DNA of 64,000 nt from Liquorilactobacillus ghanensis DSM 18630 (GTDB lineage Bacteria > Bacillota > Bacilli > Lactobacillales > Lactobacillaceae): NCBI RefSeq assembly GCF_001435235.1, contig NZ_AZGB01000016.1, forward strand, positions 228,386-292,385, read 5' to 3'. The notes under the pieces were generated by a model, which saw only the letters and a program-made list of their open reading frames with translations, had not been told where the DNA came from and made no database searches. This document shows positions 54,465-62,726 of this stretch, in pieces (positions within the stretch are counted from its first letter, which is position 1; every line of letters begins with the position of its first letter). Position numbers and translations under genes: made by a program.

Positions 54465-54950
54465 TTATTCCCCTCCTTTGGCGTGCTGATTAACTGACAT
54501 TTTTAAACCATGAAGTGTATTTAGTGACTTGGTATGTGGTTTAGCAGCTAATTGTTTGATTTCTTGCCGGCACCAGATAAAGAATTTAGCGGTATAGGCA
54601 ATTACTACCAGCAAAATAATTGTTGATAAGGCAATGACTAGAATCAATTGCCAACCTTGCTGCTGCATGATTTTTAGATTAGCAGCTAAAGAAATTCCTG
54701 ATGGAACAAATAAGAATCCGATGATTCCGATTAAGAAACTGCCGACTGAATCGACCCATTCCAGTTTGATAATATGAAAAGTCAATAACAGATAAAGCAG
54801 GATCAATCCAATAACCGGAGCTGGAACCGGAAATGAAGCCGGAAACAAACTGGAGATGGCATTAGCGACAAATAAGATGACAGTGTAGATCCCAAGTTGA
54901 ACTAATAATGGAGCAGCCTTTTTCGATGTGGTTTGTTTACTGGTTTTCAT
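54465..54950 (-). CDS. lrgA: LrgA/CidA-family membrane protein
   Basis: 161 aa, longer than usual by a charged N-terminal extension. Four TM segments, with FPASFPVPAPVIGLILLYLLL and FLFVPSGISL typical of the CidA/LrgA family. ATG at 54950 with AAGGA 8 nt upstream. Partner of LrgB; the operon follows the LytSR genes, its usual regulators. Confidence 0.88.
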   Translation of the reverse strand: MKTSKQTTSKKAAPLLVQLGIYTVILFVANAISSLFPASFPVPAPVIGLILLYLLLTFHIIKLEWVDSVGSFLIGIIGFLFVPSGISLAANLKIMQQQGWQLILVIALSTIILLVVIAYTAKFFIWCRQEIKQLAAKPHTKSLNTLHGLKMSVNQHAKGGE

Positions 54951-54987
54951 ATTGATCATCCTTTCCTTTTTTCACTATTAGCATACT

Positions 54988-55036
54988 TGAAAAAATAAAA
55001 AAAGCGTCGTTTTTGCGGTGAATTGCAAAAATCGGC
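54988..55036 (-). terminator. terminator or attenuator between lytR and lrgA
   Basis: On the minus strand GCCGATTTTTGC (55025-55036 region) pairs with GCAAAAACGACGC (55004-55016), followed by a run of seven T, A, and six T. It ends the lytSR transcript and lies only about 40 bp before lrgA, so it could also gate readthrough into lrgAB. Confidence 0.65.
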
Positions 55037-55072
55037 ACTTAAACTGCCCTCTTCAATTGTTAAATGAAACTG

Positions 55073-55798
55073 TTACATCTGTAGCTGCTGCCGCAATTCT
55101 TTGACGAATGAACGGCCAACCGGCAGCTTTTGCTGGTTGGTCATGGTTAATTGATAAGTGTGATTGAACCAAGGCTGAACCTCACGAATACAGTTGAGGT
55201 TAACTAAGACACTGCGATGAACCTGAATGAATTTTTGTGGATCCAAGCGTTGTTTCAGCCAATTCAAAGTTTCGTGTGTGGAGAAATCACCGTTGGCAGT
55301 AGTGATAGTGAGAACACCATTGTTGACAGCGGCTGAAATAATTTCTTTGACCGGTAAGACAGTTGTTTTTTCTTCTTGAGTAACCGTAATTACTGTTGGA
55401 TAAGCAGCAGTCGTTACTGTTTGGTCAGTAGATTTATCAGCTAATAGAGCAGTAGCTTTGGCCACAGCTTGATTAATTCGTTTTTGTTCAAAAGGTTTAA
55501 GAACATAATCGATCGCATTAATATTGAACGCATCAACAGCGTAATTGTCGTAGGCAGTTGCAAAGATTACCAGCGGTGGCTGAGCAAGCTGCTGTAATTC
55601 CTTAGCTAACGAAAAGCCATTTTCTTCATTAAGTTCGATATCAAGAAAAAGCAGTTCGATTTGATTTTTTAAAAGTAGCTGCAAACCGTCACCGATTCCT
55701 TCAGCTTGATAAATTTGATCAATTGCCGAATTTTGTTTTAAGAGATATTCAAGTTCATTGCGAGATAATGGTTCATCATCGACTAGTAAGACATTCAT
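55073..55798 (-). CDS. lytR: LytTR-family response regulator
   Basis: 241 aa. Receiver domain with DDEP at 6-9 and phospho-acceptor in LLFLDIELNE, Lys in VLKPF; then a LytTR DNA-binding domain (about 140-240, with FIQVHRSVLVNL and GRSFVKEL). Paired with LytS and expected to activate lrgAB. ATG at 55798 with GAGGTG 9 nt upstream. Confidence 0.88.
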   Translation of the reverse strand: MNVLLVDDEPLSRNELEYLLKQNSAIDQIYQAEGIGDGLQLLLKNQIELLFLDIELNEENGFSLAKELQQLAQPPLVIFATAYDNYAVDAFNINAIDYVLKPFEQKRINQAVAKATALLADKSTDQTVTTAAYPTVITVTQEEKTTVLPVKEIISAAVNNGVLTITTANGDFSTHETLNWLKQRLDPQKFIQVHRSVLVNLNCIREVQPWFNHTYQLTMTNQQKLPVGRSFVKELRQQLQM

Positions 55799-55811
55799 TA
55801 AAATATTCACC

Positions 55812-57557
55812 TCAATTTTTAGTTGCTGCAGCGATCGTTTCCGGTAAGGGGATCAGCATTTTAACGGTTGTTCCGGCAGGACTGCTGTTGATCTGCAGTC
55901 GGCTGTCATGACCATATAAACCAATTAAACGATGATTAAGATTGACTAAAGCTGTTCCGGTTCCCGTGGCTGAATTCAAAACTTGATTTCCCAATTTGTT
56001 GACCAAGGCAGCTGGGATACCAATACCATTGTCACTGACGGCAATTAATAGTGATTGTTGCAGTTGCTTAACGCTGATTTTAATTTGATTATTGGTTTTT
56101 CGACCGACAAAGGCATGCTTGACGGCATTTTCTACTAAAACCTGCAAACAAAACGGCGGGACTTTGACTTGGTCGTTAGTTTGAATATCGTAGGTAACTT
56201 GATATTTATTTGGAAACCGAGTTTGTTCTAATGACATATAGGAGTTGACGTGTTCCCGTTCTTGCTGTAAAGGAATCTGAGTTTCGCGGACGCCTTGTAG
56301 ACTGGAGCGGAAAAAAGTACTGAGTTGTAGCAAAGCAGTTCGCGCCTTTTCAACATCAGTTCGCATTAAAGCACTAATAGTGTTGATAGCATTAAAGAAA
56401 AAGTGTGGATTGATTTGAGCCTGCAGTGCCTTGATCTCAGCATCACTGACTAATTTCGATTGTTCTTCAGCGATTCCCAAGGCTAGTTGACTTGAAAAGA
56501 TCGAAGCTAAACCGGCAGCCAAATTTTCTTCAACTGGAGTTAAGCGTTCGGCCTTAGTAAAATACATTTTTAAAGCACCTAAAGTTTTTCCATTAACTTT
56601 AAGCGGCAAAACGATTGCTGAAGCTAACGGACAACCAGCATGTGGGCAACCGATTTCGTCTTTATGATAAGCATAACGAGCCTCTCCACTAGCGATGACG
56701 TGTTTGGATAAATCAGTTAAAACTGCTTCTTTGGCTAAATGATGGTCCTGACCAGCCCCGACGTGTGCCAGAACATTAACTCGGTCAGTAATTCCGACTG
56801 CATCGAAGTTAGTATATTTTTTAATGATCTCACAAGCTTTTTGTGCGGAATTAATATTCAGACCTTGCCGAAAATAAGGCAGTGTTTTATCCGCTAAACT
56901 TAAAACATCATGTGTTTGAACGGCTTTTAGCTGTTGTTCGTTGACCAAGTAGGCATTGATAATTGAAATAAAAACAAAAGCACCAATGCTATTAAGCAGC
57001 ATCATTGGAACAATGATTAAGCGAACTAAGGTCAAACCGCTAAAAATACCGATGAACAGCATTTGAATACCTTCAGCACAAACACCGAGTGCAGCTGTTA
57101 TCCAAGATCCTGGATAGGCATTACTCTTTTTTAAGTAATTACCGGCAGTACCGGTAAAAAGACCAGCCAAGATGGAACTCGGAATATAGAAGAAATCAGA
57201 AAAGTTTCCCTGAATTACACGATGAATACCACCTAATAAGCCAACTACACTGCCAACCAGCGGCCCGCCAACAATTCCAGCAACAGTAATTACTAGTGTT
57301 CGGGTATTAGCAATTGAGTCTGATTGCGGCAATGCGGTCAAAAATGGTGTTTGAATCAAAGTATTGTTGCGAGTGATCTCAACACCGGTTAAGTTAGAAA
57401 TCACTGTAAAAATTGTAAAAATTGCGATCAAAGCACATTTAGCCTGTAAGGTGTTTTGTTTAATCAGCTGGCGAAAGAAACGGACGTTCACCAGTAAAAA
57501 AGCAAGCACAAGAATGATCCCCAGTCGCTGCAGCAATAATACAAATAAATTAAACAT
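55812..57557 (-). CDS. lytS: LytS-family sensor histidine kinase
   Basis: 581 aa. N-terminal five-TM 5TMR-LYT sensor (about 10-200), a GAF domain (about 220-355), then a HisKA_7-type module with phospho-acceptor in NPHFFFNAINTISAL and an ATPase end with VENAVKHAF and GTGTALVNLNHRL. In Bacillus the orthologue senses external pyruvate to induce LrgAB-like PftAB. Ribosome site GGAGG 6 nt before ATG. Overlap-free, 13 nt ahead of lytR. Confidence 0.9.
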   Translation of the reverse strand: MFNLFVLLLQRLGIILVLAFLLVNVRFFRQLIKQNTLQAKCALIAIFTIFTVISNLTGVEITRNNTLIQTPFLTALPQSDSIANTRTLVITVAGIVGGPLVGSVVGLLGGIHRVIQGNFSDFFYIPSSILAGLFTGTAGNYLKKSNAYPGSWITAALGVCAEGIQMLFIGIFSGLTLVRLIIVPMMLLNSIGAFVFISIINAYLVNEQQLKAVQTHDVLSLADKTLPYFRQGLNINSAQKACEIIKKYTNFDAVGITDRVNVLAHVGAGQDHHLAKEAVLTDLSKHVIASGEARYAYHKDEIGCPHAGCPLASAIVLPLKVNGKTLGALKMYFTKAERLTPVEENLAAGLASIFSSQLALGIAEEQSKLVSDAEIKALQAQINPHFFFNAINTISALMRTDVEKARTALLQLSTFFRSSLQGVRETQIPLQQEREHVNSYMSLEQTRFPNKYQVTYDIQTNDQVKVPPFCLQVLVENAVKHAFVGRKTNNQIKISVKQLQQSLLIAVSDNGIGIPAALVNKLGNQVLNSATGTGTALVNLNHRLIGLYGHDSRLQINSSPAGTTVKMLIPLPETIAAATKN

Positions 57558-57689
57558 ATCTCGCCTCCAAGATAAAGTCTTATTAAATTTATTCTATCCC
57601 AACATGAATTGATCTGGGAAACTATTTTGGCAATTTTAAATGATTCAGGCTTTGATTACGAGATTGTTGGCCAAATTATAATGTTGAAC

Positions 57690-57716
57690 ATAAGAAATAG
57701 CCTTTACAGGCTATAA
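57690..57716 (-). terminator. terminator after the oppA-like gene
   Basis: ATAGCCT (57697-57703) pairs with AGGCTAT (57708-57714); on the minus strand TTTCTTATG follows. A weak but well-placed terminator. The rest of 57558-57796 holds no gene. Confidence 0.5.
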
Positions 57717-57796
57717 GTGGGGTTATTTATTTGTAAATAAAATCATGCAATTCTTTTTTTTAATATATCATCAAAATGTTAAAAAAACAACTTTTT

Positions 57797-59428
57797 TTAT
57801 TTTATATAGGTATATTTATAATTCCATTGCGTGCCGGCTGTATTATGAATAATGCCTTTTACATCAGTTTTTTGCAAATATGATGTAACTTGTTGATAAA
57901 CAGGGGTTACACCTTGATCTCCATTAAATATTTTAGCGGCAGTAACTAAATCATTCCAACGTTTAGTAGGATAATTGGCATCTTCATTTTGGGCTTTATT
58001 TATTAAAGTATCATATTGTGAGTTCGAATATCCACCATAATTGTAAGAAGTTCCTGTCAATGGAATCTGCAAGAAGGTGATCGGATCGTTGAAATCTCCT
58101 CCCCAACCAGCTAAATAAAGATCAAAATTGCCGTTTTGAGCATTTTGTGAAGCATTATTAGTTGGGATACTACGAACAGTGATCGATAGTCCAGGTAAAA
58201 CTTTAGCGTATTGCGATTGCAGGTATTGTGAAACTACATTGCTGCTACTGTCATCATTGGAAGATAGTAAGGTTAATTTTAAGTTCTTTAACCCGGTTTC
58301 TTGCAACCCCTTTTCCCAATATTTTTTGGCTAGTTCTTTGTTATAAGTAACGGTGTTTTTGACTGCTTGCTGTTTTGAAAAATCTTCGCCGGTTTTAGGA
58401 TCTTTTGCTAATCCGGAAGCTACAAATCCAGTTGGAATATAAGAACCATCTCCCAGCACTTTCTTAGTAAGAACTTGCCGATTGATTGCCAGCGACATTG
58501 CTAAGCGAATATTACGATTATTCAAAGCTTTACGCTTATTCTCATCTTTGTCTTTAAAGTTATAGGCGATATATGAGACGTAAGAATAAGGATAAGATTT
58601 AAATTGTGATGATGATCGATAGTTTTTAACTTGCTGATTTGATAATGGTGTCATGTCTAATTTATTTTGTTGGTATAGTTCATGACCAGTTGTTGGATTT
58701 TCAACTACCGTATAATTTATTTGCTGAAGCTTAACGGCTTTTTTATCCCAGTAATGCTTATTTTTAACGAATTTCCATTTGTTGCCGGTTCCAGTCCAAG
58801 ATTTGATGACAAATGGGCCGGAATAGACCATATATTGTGAACGACGGCCATATTTACTTCCGTATTTAACGACAACTTTTTTATCTTGCGGTCCAAACAG
58901 TGGGTAGGCCATTAAAACTTTGAAATAGGAAATCGCTTTATCAAGTTTAATAACAACGGTTTGTTTGTTAGGCGCACTGATTCCAATCTGATCAGCTGAT
59001 TTCTTGCCGGCAATAATTTCATTAGCATTTTTAACGCCGCTAAACAGATAAGAATATGGAGATTTTGTTTTAGGGTTTATTGTTCTGCGCCATGAATAAA
59101 CGAAATCTTGTGCTGTGATCCGATCACCGTTGCTCCAATAAGCTTTTCTGATTTTAAATGTCCAAGTCTTGCCATCTGGGGAAACGTTGCTGGATTTTGC
59201 CAGTCCAGCCGTCGGTTTGCCGCTTTTCCCCAAGCGATAAAAACTTTCAAAGACATTTCCAGTTTGCCCGTAACCGGTTGACTTAGAAATGTCGATAGTA
59301 TCCAATGGAGCAGTTGCACTTAAATTTAGAACCTGTTTTTGCGAGCTGCTGGTTTGTTTGCCACATGCTGTAAGTAGTAACAGCAAAGCTGCGAAAATTG
59401 TTGTTAGAGTAATTTTTTTAGAATTCAT
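57797..59428 (-). CDS. oppA: oligopeptide-binding lipoprotein, SBP_bac_5 family
   Basis: 543 aa. Lipoprotein signal peptide with lipobox LTAC, then the substrate-binding fold with SPDGKTWTFKIR and AYWSNGDRITAQDFVYSW near residue 95, typical of OppA. It captures peptides outside the cell for an ABC importer whose other subunits are not adjacent. Expression sits under a T-box, so it rises when a particular tRNA is uncharged. GGAG lies 11 nt before ATG. Confidence 0.88.
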   Translation of the reverse strand: MNSKKITLTTIFAALLLLLTACGKQTSSSQKQVLNLSATAPLDTIDISKSTGYGQTGNVFESFYRLGKSGKPTAGLAKSSNVSPDGKTWTFKIRKAYWSNGDRITAQDFVYSWRRTINPKTKSPYSYLFSGVKNANEIIAGKKSADQIGISAPNKQTVVIKLDKAISYFKVLMAYPLFGPQDKKVVVKYGSKYGRRSQYMVYSGPFVIKSWTGTGNKWKFVKNKHYWDKKAVKLQQINYTVVENPTTGHELYQQNKLDMTPLSNQQVKNYRSSSQFKSYPYSYVSYIAYNFKDKDENKRKALNNRNIRLAMSLAINRQVLTKKVLGDGSYIPTGFVASGLAKDPKTGEDFSKQQAVKNTVTYNKELAKKYWEKGLQETGLKNLKLTLLSSNDDSSSNVVSQYLQSQYAKVLPGLSITVRSIPTNNASQNAQNGNFDLYLAGWGGDFNDPITFLQIPLTGTSYNYGGYSNSQYDTLINKAQNEDANYPTKRWNDLVTAAKIFNGDQGVTPVYQQVTSYLQKTDVKGIIHNTAGTQWNYKYTYIK

Positions 59429-59591
59429 AGGCCATTCGTCTCCAATTTTTACTTGATTAAATGATTTTTTACAATAGAAATGGTATTAATTTGCATGACT
59501 CTATTCCCCCTGGAAGTCCCATGCCAAAGAACCAACCATTTTGTTATCTTGTGATATCTAATTCTAGTCATGAATTTTCTCCCTTTTGTTG

Positions 59592-59873
59592 AAAAAATAA
59601 AAAAGCGCCCCAGCAATTTAATGCTGGGACGCTCAAACGTGGTACCACCCAAGATTTACTGCAGAATTCAATTTTGCAGCCTCATAAACACAATAAAAAA
59701 TCATTATGTTTAGACGATATCGAGTCAAAACGTGCGATTGGCTTGCACCTCACAGCAAAACTCCGGATTCATCTTCATCAAACCCTTAATTCTGTTCTTT
59801 CACTGCCAACAGTTGCTGGATATCAGTTAGTTTGATTACTCTTTCCTTCAACGTTCAAATAACCTGATTCATT
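59592..59873 (-). promoter_or_regulatory. T-box riboswitch upstream of oppA
   Basis: About 280 nt of leader RNA on the minus strand. The T-box core GGGTGGTACCACG is at 59638-59650, followed by a terminator (stem 59605-59632, GCG-CCCAGCA arms, then U-rich 59592-59604). In stem I, ATCAAAC pairs perfectly with GTTTGAT, with AGTA on the 5' side and GAAGATGAATCC on the 3' side. Reading the specifier after the first GAA gives GAU (Asp); after the second it gives UCC (Ser). Both are tentative. Confidence 0.9.
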
Positions 59874-59879
59874 TCTGAT

Positions 59880-59908
59880 AGTATAAAGGTTTCCCTTTTT
59901 TTAGTCAA
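59880..59908 (-). promoter_or_regulatory. promoter of the T-box/oppA transcript
   Basis: Minus strand -35 TTGACT (59903-59908), 17-bp spacer, -10 TATACT (59880-59885). Confidence 0.75.
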
Positions 59909-59997
59909 CCAGCTGAATTAAAAATAGTTGCTTAGTATAGAAACAATCGATTAACTTTACTGCTATCAAGTCATGATAAACAAATCAGAAATTATTT

Positions 59998-60828
59998 TTA
60001 GGATTTGTTATTTGAAACTAACCATTTTAGTTTGTTTCTTGTTTCAGTGTCGTTAGCTAAATTTACGGTAATAATAGCATTTGGTAATTCATTGGTAAAA
60101 AAGGATTGGTGTGATAGTCGCAGGTCGCCAACTTCGGGATGGTGCAATAATTTATCTCCTTCAGGAGTGCCGATGATGTCGAGGTCATGCCACATGGAAT
60201 TAAAACTTTGACTTTTTTTACAAAGCTGGTTAATAAAATCAATTAGTTTTTCATCTTTATTAATTCGGCTGTAAGCAACACGCAGCTGACTGACCCTTAG
60301 TTTAGCGTATCCTTCCCAATCATCTAATAATTCTTGCATAAAGGGATCGGTAAACGCTCTCCAGATAGAATTTCTTTCCAGTACGTTCATTGCTTCATAA
60401 TTTCCAAATACTAATAATGCTGCTTTATTCCAACCGATAAAATTCCACCGTTTATCTGTTATATATGCCGGATTGGGATTTTGTGAGTCCAAAAAATGTT
60501 GAAGTTGTTTAGTTATTGGTTGTTTTTGACTGGAATCATCAGGAATTCGTTGCCCAGATAAGGCAAATAGATATTCTCTTTCGCTATTATTTAATGCTAG
60601 TACCTTACTTAAAGAGTTGAGGACATCTACAGAAGGCTTTATTGTTCGTCCTTGCTCCAATTTGGTATACCAATCGGTGCTTATATGTGCTAATTCAGCA
60701 ACTTCTTCTCGTCTGAGTCCACTGACGCGCCTTTTATTATAAGAAATGATGTTAAAATTTTCGGCATTTAAAGAAGCACGTTTTTTTCTTAGAAAATTTC
60801 CGAGATCTTTACTATTGGTAGTATTCAT
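59998..60828 (-). CDS. XRE regulator with MmyB-type ligand domain
   Basis: 276 aa. N-terminal HTH (about 7-75, with RRVSGLRREEVAELAHIS and WYTKLEQGR), then an MmyB-like PAS-type domain (about 110-265, with PAYITDKRWNFIGWNKAALLVFG and HHPEVGDLRL). Members regulate adjacent efflux or redox genes in response to small ligands. Divergent from the MFS gene by about 130 bp, so it very likely controls it. Confidence 0.8.
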   Translation of the reverse strand: MNTTNSKDLGNFLRKKRASLNAENFNIISYNKRRVSGLRREEVAELAHISTDWYTKLEQGRTIKPSVDVLNSLSKVLALNNSEREYLFALSGQRIPDDSSQKQPITKQLQHFLDSQNPNPAYITDKRWNFIGWNKAALLVFGNYEAMNVLERNSIWRAFTDPFMQELLDDWEGYAKLRVSQLRVAYSRINKDEKLIDFINQLCKKSQSFNSMWHDLDIIGTPEGDKLLHHPEVGDLRLSHQSFFTNELPNAIITVNLANDTETRNKLKWLVSNNKS

Positions 60829-60955
60829 TTTTGCCTCCGCTTAGCATTTTTAAGCTGGTACTCACTAACCTAGGATAAGCTGACACTATTTAGTCGCTGA
60901 ACTACGGCTTATAGTATATAACAGATCGATTTTAAAAGAAAAGAGGTTACTTTTA

Positions 60956-62116
60956 TTGAAAAAAAGCGAATTTCCAACTAATCGTATTCTGTGGTTTTTG
61001 ACTTTTGTTTGTGCCTTAGCGGTGGCCAATTTGTATTACGATCAAGTTCTTTTAACCAAAATCATTATTAAGTTCAATGTTTCAGCTGCTCAAGGAGGGG
61101 CTTTAATAACTGTTATTCAGGTGGGCTACACACTGGGACTGCTATTGATAGTACCTTTGGGAGATAAGTTTGATCGGAAAAAACTTGTAGTTGCAAGTAT
61201 GTGTCTAGCTGCCGGGTGGCTTGTCGCGATGACTTTGACCAACTCTTTTTTTATACTTAAAATTTTCGGATTTTTGCTGGGGTTAAGCACGGTTTCTGCT
61301 CAACTTTTGATTCCTTTTGTAGCTGCAAATGCTAATAAGTCTAATACAGGGGAAGTTACTGGCAAACTTTTGTTAGGTGTTTTTTTGGGTGTTTTGATTG
61401 GTAGGGTTTTGGGAGGCTGGCTGGGTCAAATATTTAGTTGGAGAATTATTCATTGGATGGTTTCTTTGCTATTAATAATATGTGCTATTTTAGTGAGCGT
61501 AATTGTTCCAATCGATAAGACAGAGAAACAAAAATCTTATGCTCAAATTTTAAAATCATTGCCACAGTTAATCCGAAAAGAATTTGTCGTTAGAGAAACA
61601 ATGATTTTTGGTGCCGCTGCATTCGCTGCCTTTAATATATTCTGGGTCCCTTTAACTTTTATATTAACTAATTCGCCATACCATTTTGATAGTGGAGTTG
61701 TTGGAACTTTTGGACTGATCGGCATAGCTGGAGCATTTGCAGCAGGCTTTTCAGGAAGGTTGGCAGATAGACCTAATTCTAAAAAGTGGAATATAGTAGC
61801 TCTTGGTGTTATGCTTTTTTCTTTCATTCTTTTGAAATTTACTTGGAGTAATTTGTTTGGTCTGATTATTGTAACATTTTTGCTGGACATTGGTTCCAGA
61901 ATGAATATGACGTTAAATCAAGGACGAATATATCATTTAGCTCCCAAATTACACAGCCGTTTAAACTCCTTATACATGGTAAGTTACTATTTTGGCGGAT
62001 CTCTTGGTTCATGGTTGGGAAGCTTCGCCTATCAAAATTGGGGAGTGATGGGGTTAACGGCCATTGCTACTGTTATTTTGGCATTAAGTATTTTGTATGC
62101 TTTTTTAAAAAAGTGA
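60956..62116 (+). CDS. MFS efflux transporter, DHA1-like
   Basis: 386 aa with about 12 TM segments. Motif A appears as LGDKFDRKKLV in the first half and GRLADRPNSKK in the second. TTG start with AAGAGGT upstream. Probably drug or metabolite export, inferred from the divergent MmyB-type regulator. TTTAGT and TAGTAT 17 bp apart form a weak promoter. Confidence 0.75.
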   Translation: MKKSEFPTNRILWFLTFVCALAVANLYYDQVLLTKIIIKFNVSAAQGGALITVIQVGYTLGLLLIVPLGDKFDRKKLVVASMCLAAGWLVAMTLTNSFFILKIFGFLLGLSTVSAQLLIPFVAANANKSNTGEVTGKLLLGVFLGVLIGRVLGGWLGQIFSWRIIHWMVSLLLIICAILVSVIVPIDKTEKQKSYAQILKSLPQLIRKEFVVRETMIFGAAAFAAFNIFWVPLTFILTNSPYHFDSGVVGTFGLIGIAGAFAAGFSGRLADRPNSKKWNIVALGVMLFSFILLKFTWSNLFGLIIVTFLLDIGSRMNMTLNQGRIYHLAPKLHSRLNSLYMVSYYFGGSLGSWLGSFAYQNWGVMGLTAIATVILALSILYAFLKK

Positions 62117-62142
62117 TAATTAAAAAAACAATATAATTATTT

Positions 62143-62176
62143 TAACACCTGGTTTTGAGTAACTGGGTGTTTTTGT
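62143..62176 (+). terminator. terminator after the MFS gene
   Basis: ACACCTGGTT region pairs with AACTGGGTGT across a short loop, then five T. Confidence 0.65.
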
Positions 62177-62646
62177 GTACTATATTTTTCTTTAGATGTT
62201 ACTTGAAAATGTACACTATAATGTGTATTTAATTACATATTAATTTTAGGACTAGTTTTCTAATTTGATATTAAAATTTAGGAATAACTTTTTGAATCAA
62301 AATGCTTGCTTTAGAATTTTTGCAACCAGTATGTGAGACTGTAAAAGGCTTACTTAGAATATAAAAGTTAATTTAATGCAATGATACGGGAATGCGGAAG
62401 CACGAAATTATCTTTTCAACAAATTGAAAACTGGCTAAATTATAGTTATAAAAATTTATAATACAGTTATACAATACATAAGCTACAGCCTTGAGCTTCT
62501 CAGCAAATAAATGATTTATAAATTTATTAATTATTAAATAAAATGGGTTTAACGGTACGCTTTTATTGGGATATCAAGGGAATTAGGCGCTAAATGGCAA
62601 TAATTTCCATTGAAATGGTTAAAATATTGTGTCAAACGCAAAAAGA
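62177..62646. other. AT-rich intergenic region
   Basis: About 470 bp with several short inverted AT repeats (for example around 62211-62225) but no gene, RNA motif or repeat that I can support. Confidence 0.4.
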
Positions 62647-62674
62647 TTTACTTATCGCTAATTTTTAGTATACT
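62647..62674 (+). promoter_or_regulatory. promoter of the adhesin gene
   Basis: TTTACT (62647-62652), 16-bp spacer, TATACT (62669-62674); leader about 45 nt to the AGGAG ribosome site. Confidence 0.55.
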
Positions 62675-62726
62675 ATTGTAAGCGAAGAAGGCCTTGAATG
62701 ATTATAATTAATTAGGAGAATTTAAT

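Noticed and set aside
59449..59652. 67-codon frame through the T-box terminator
   Set aside because: It overlaps the T-box core and terminator hairpin; the region is regulatory RNA.
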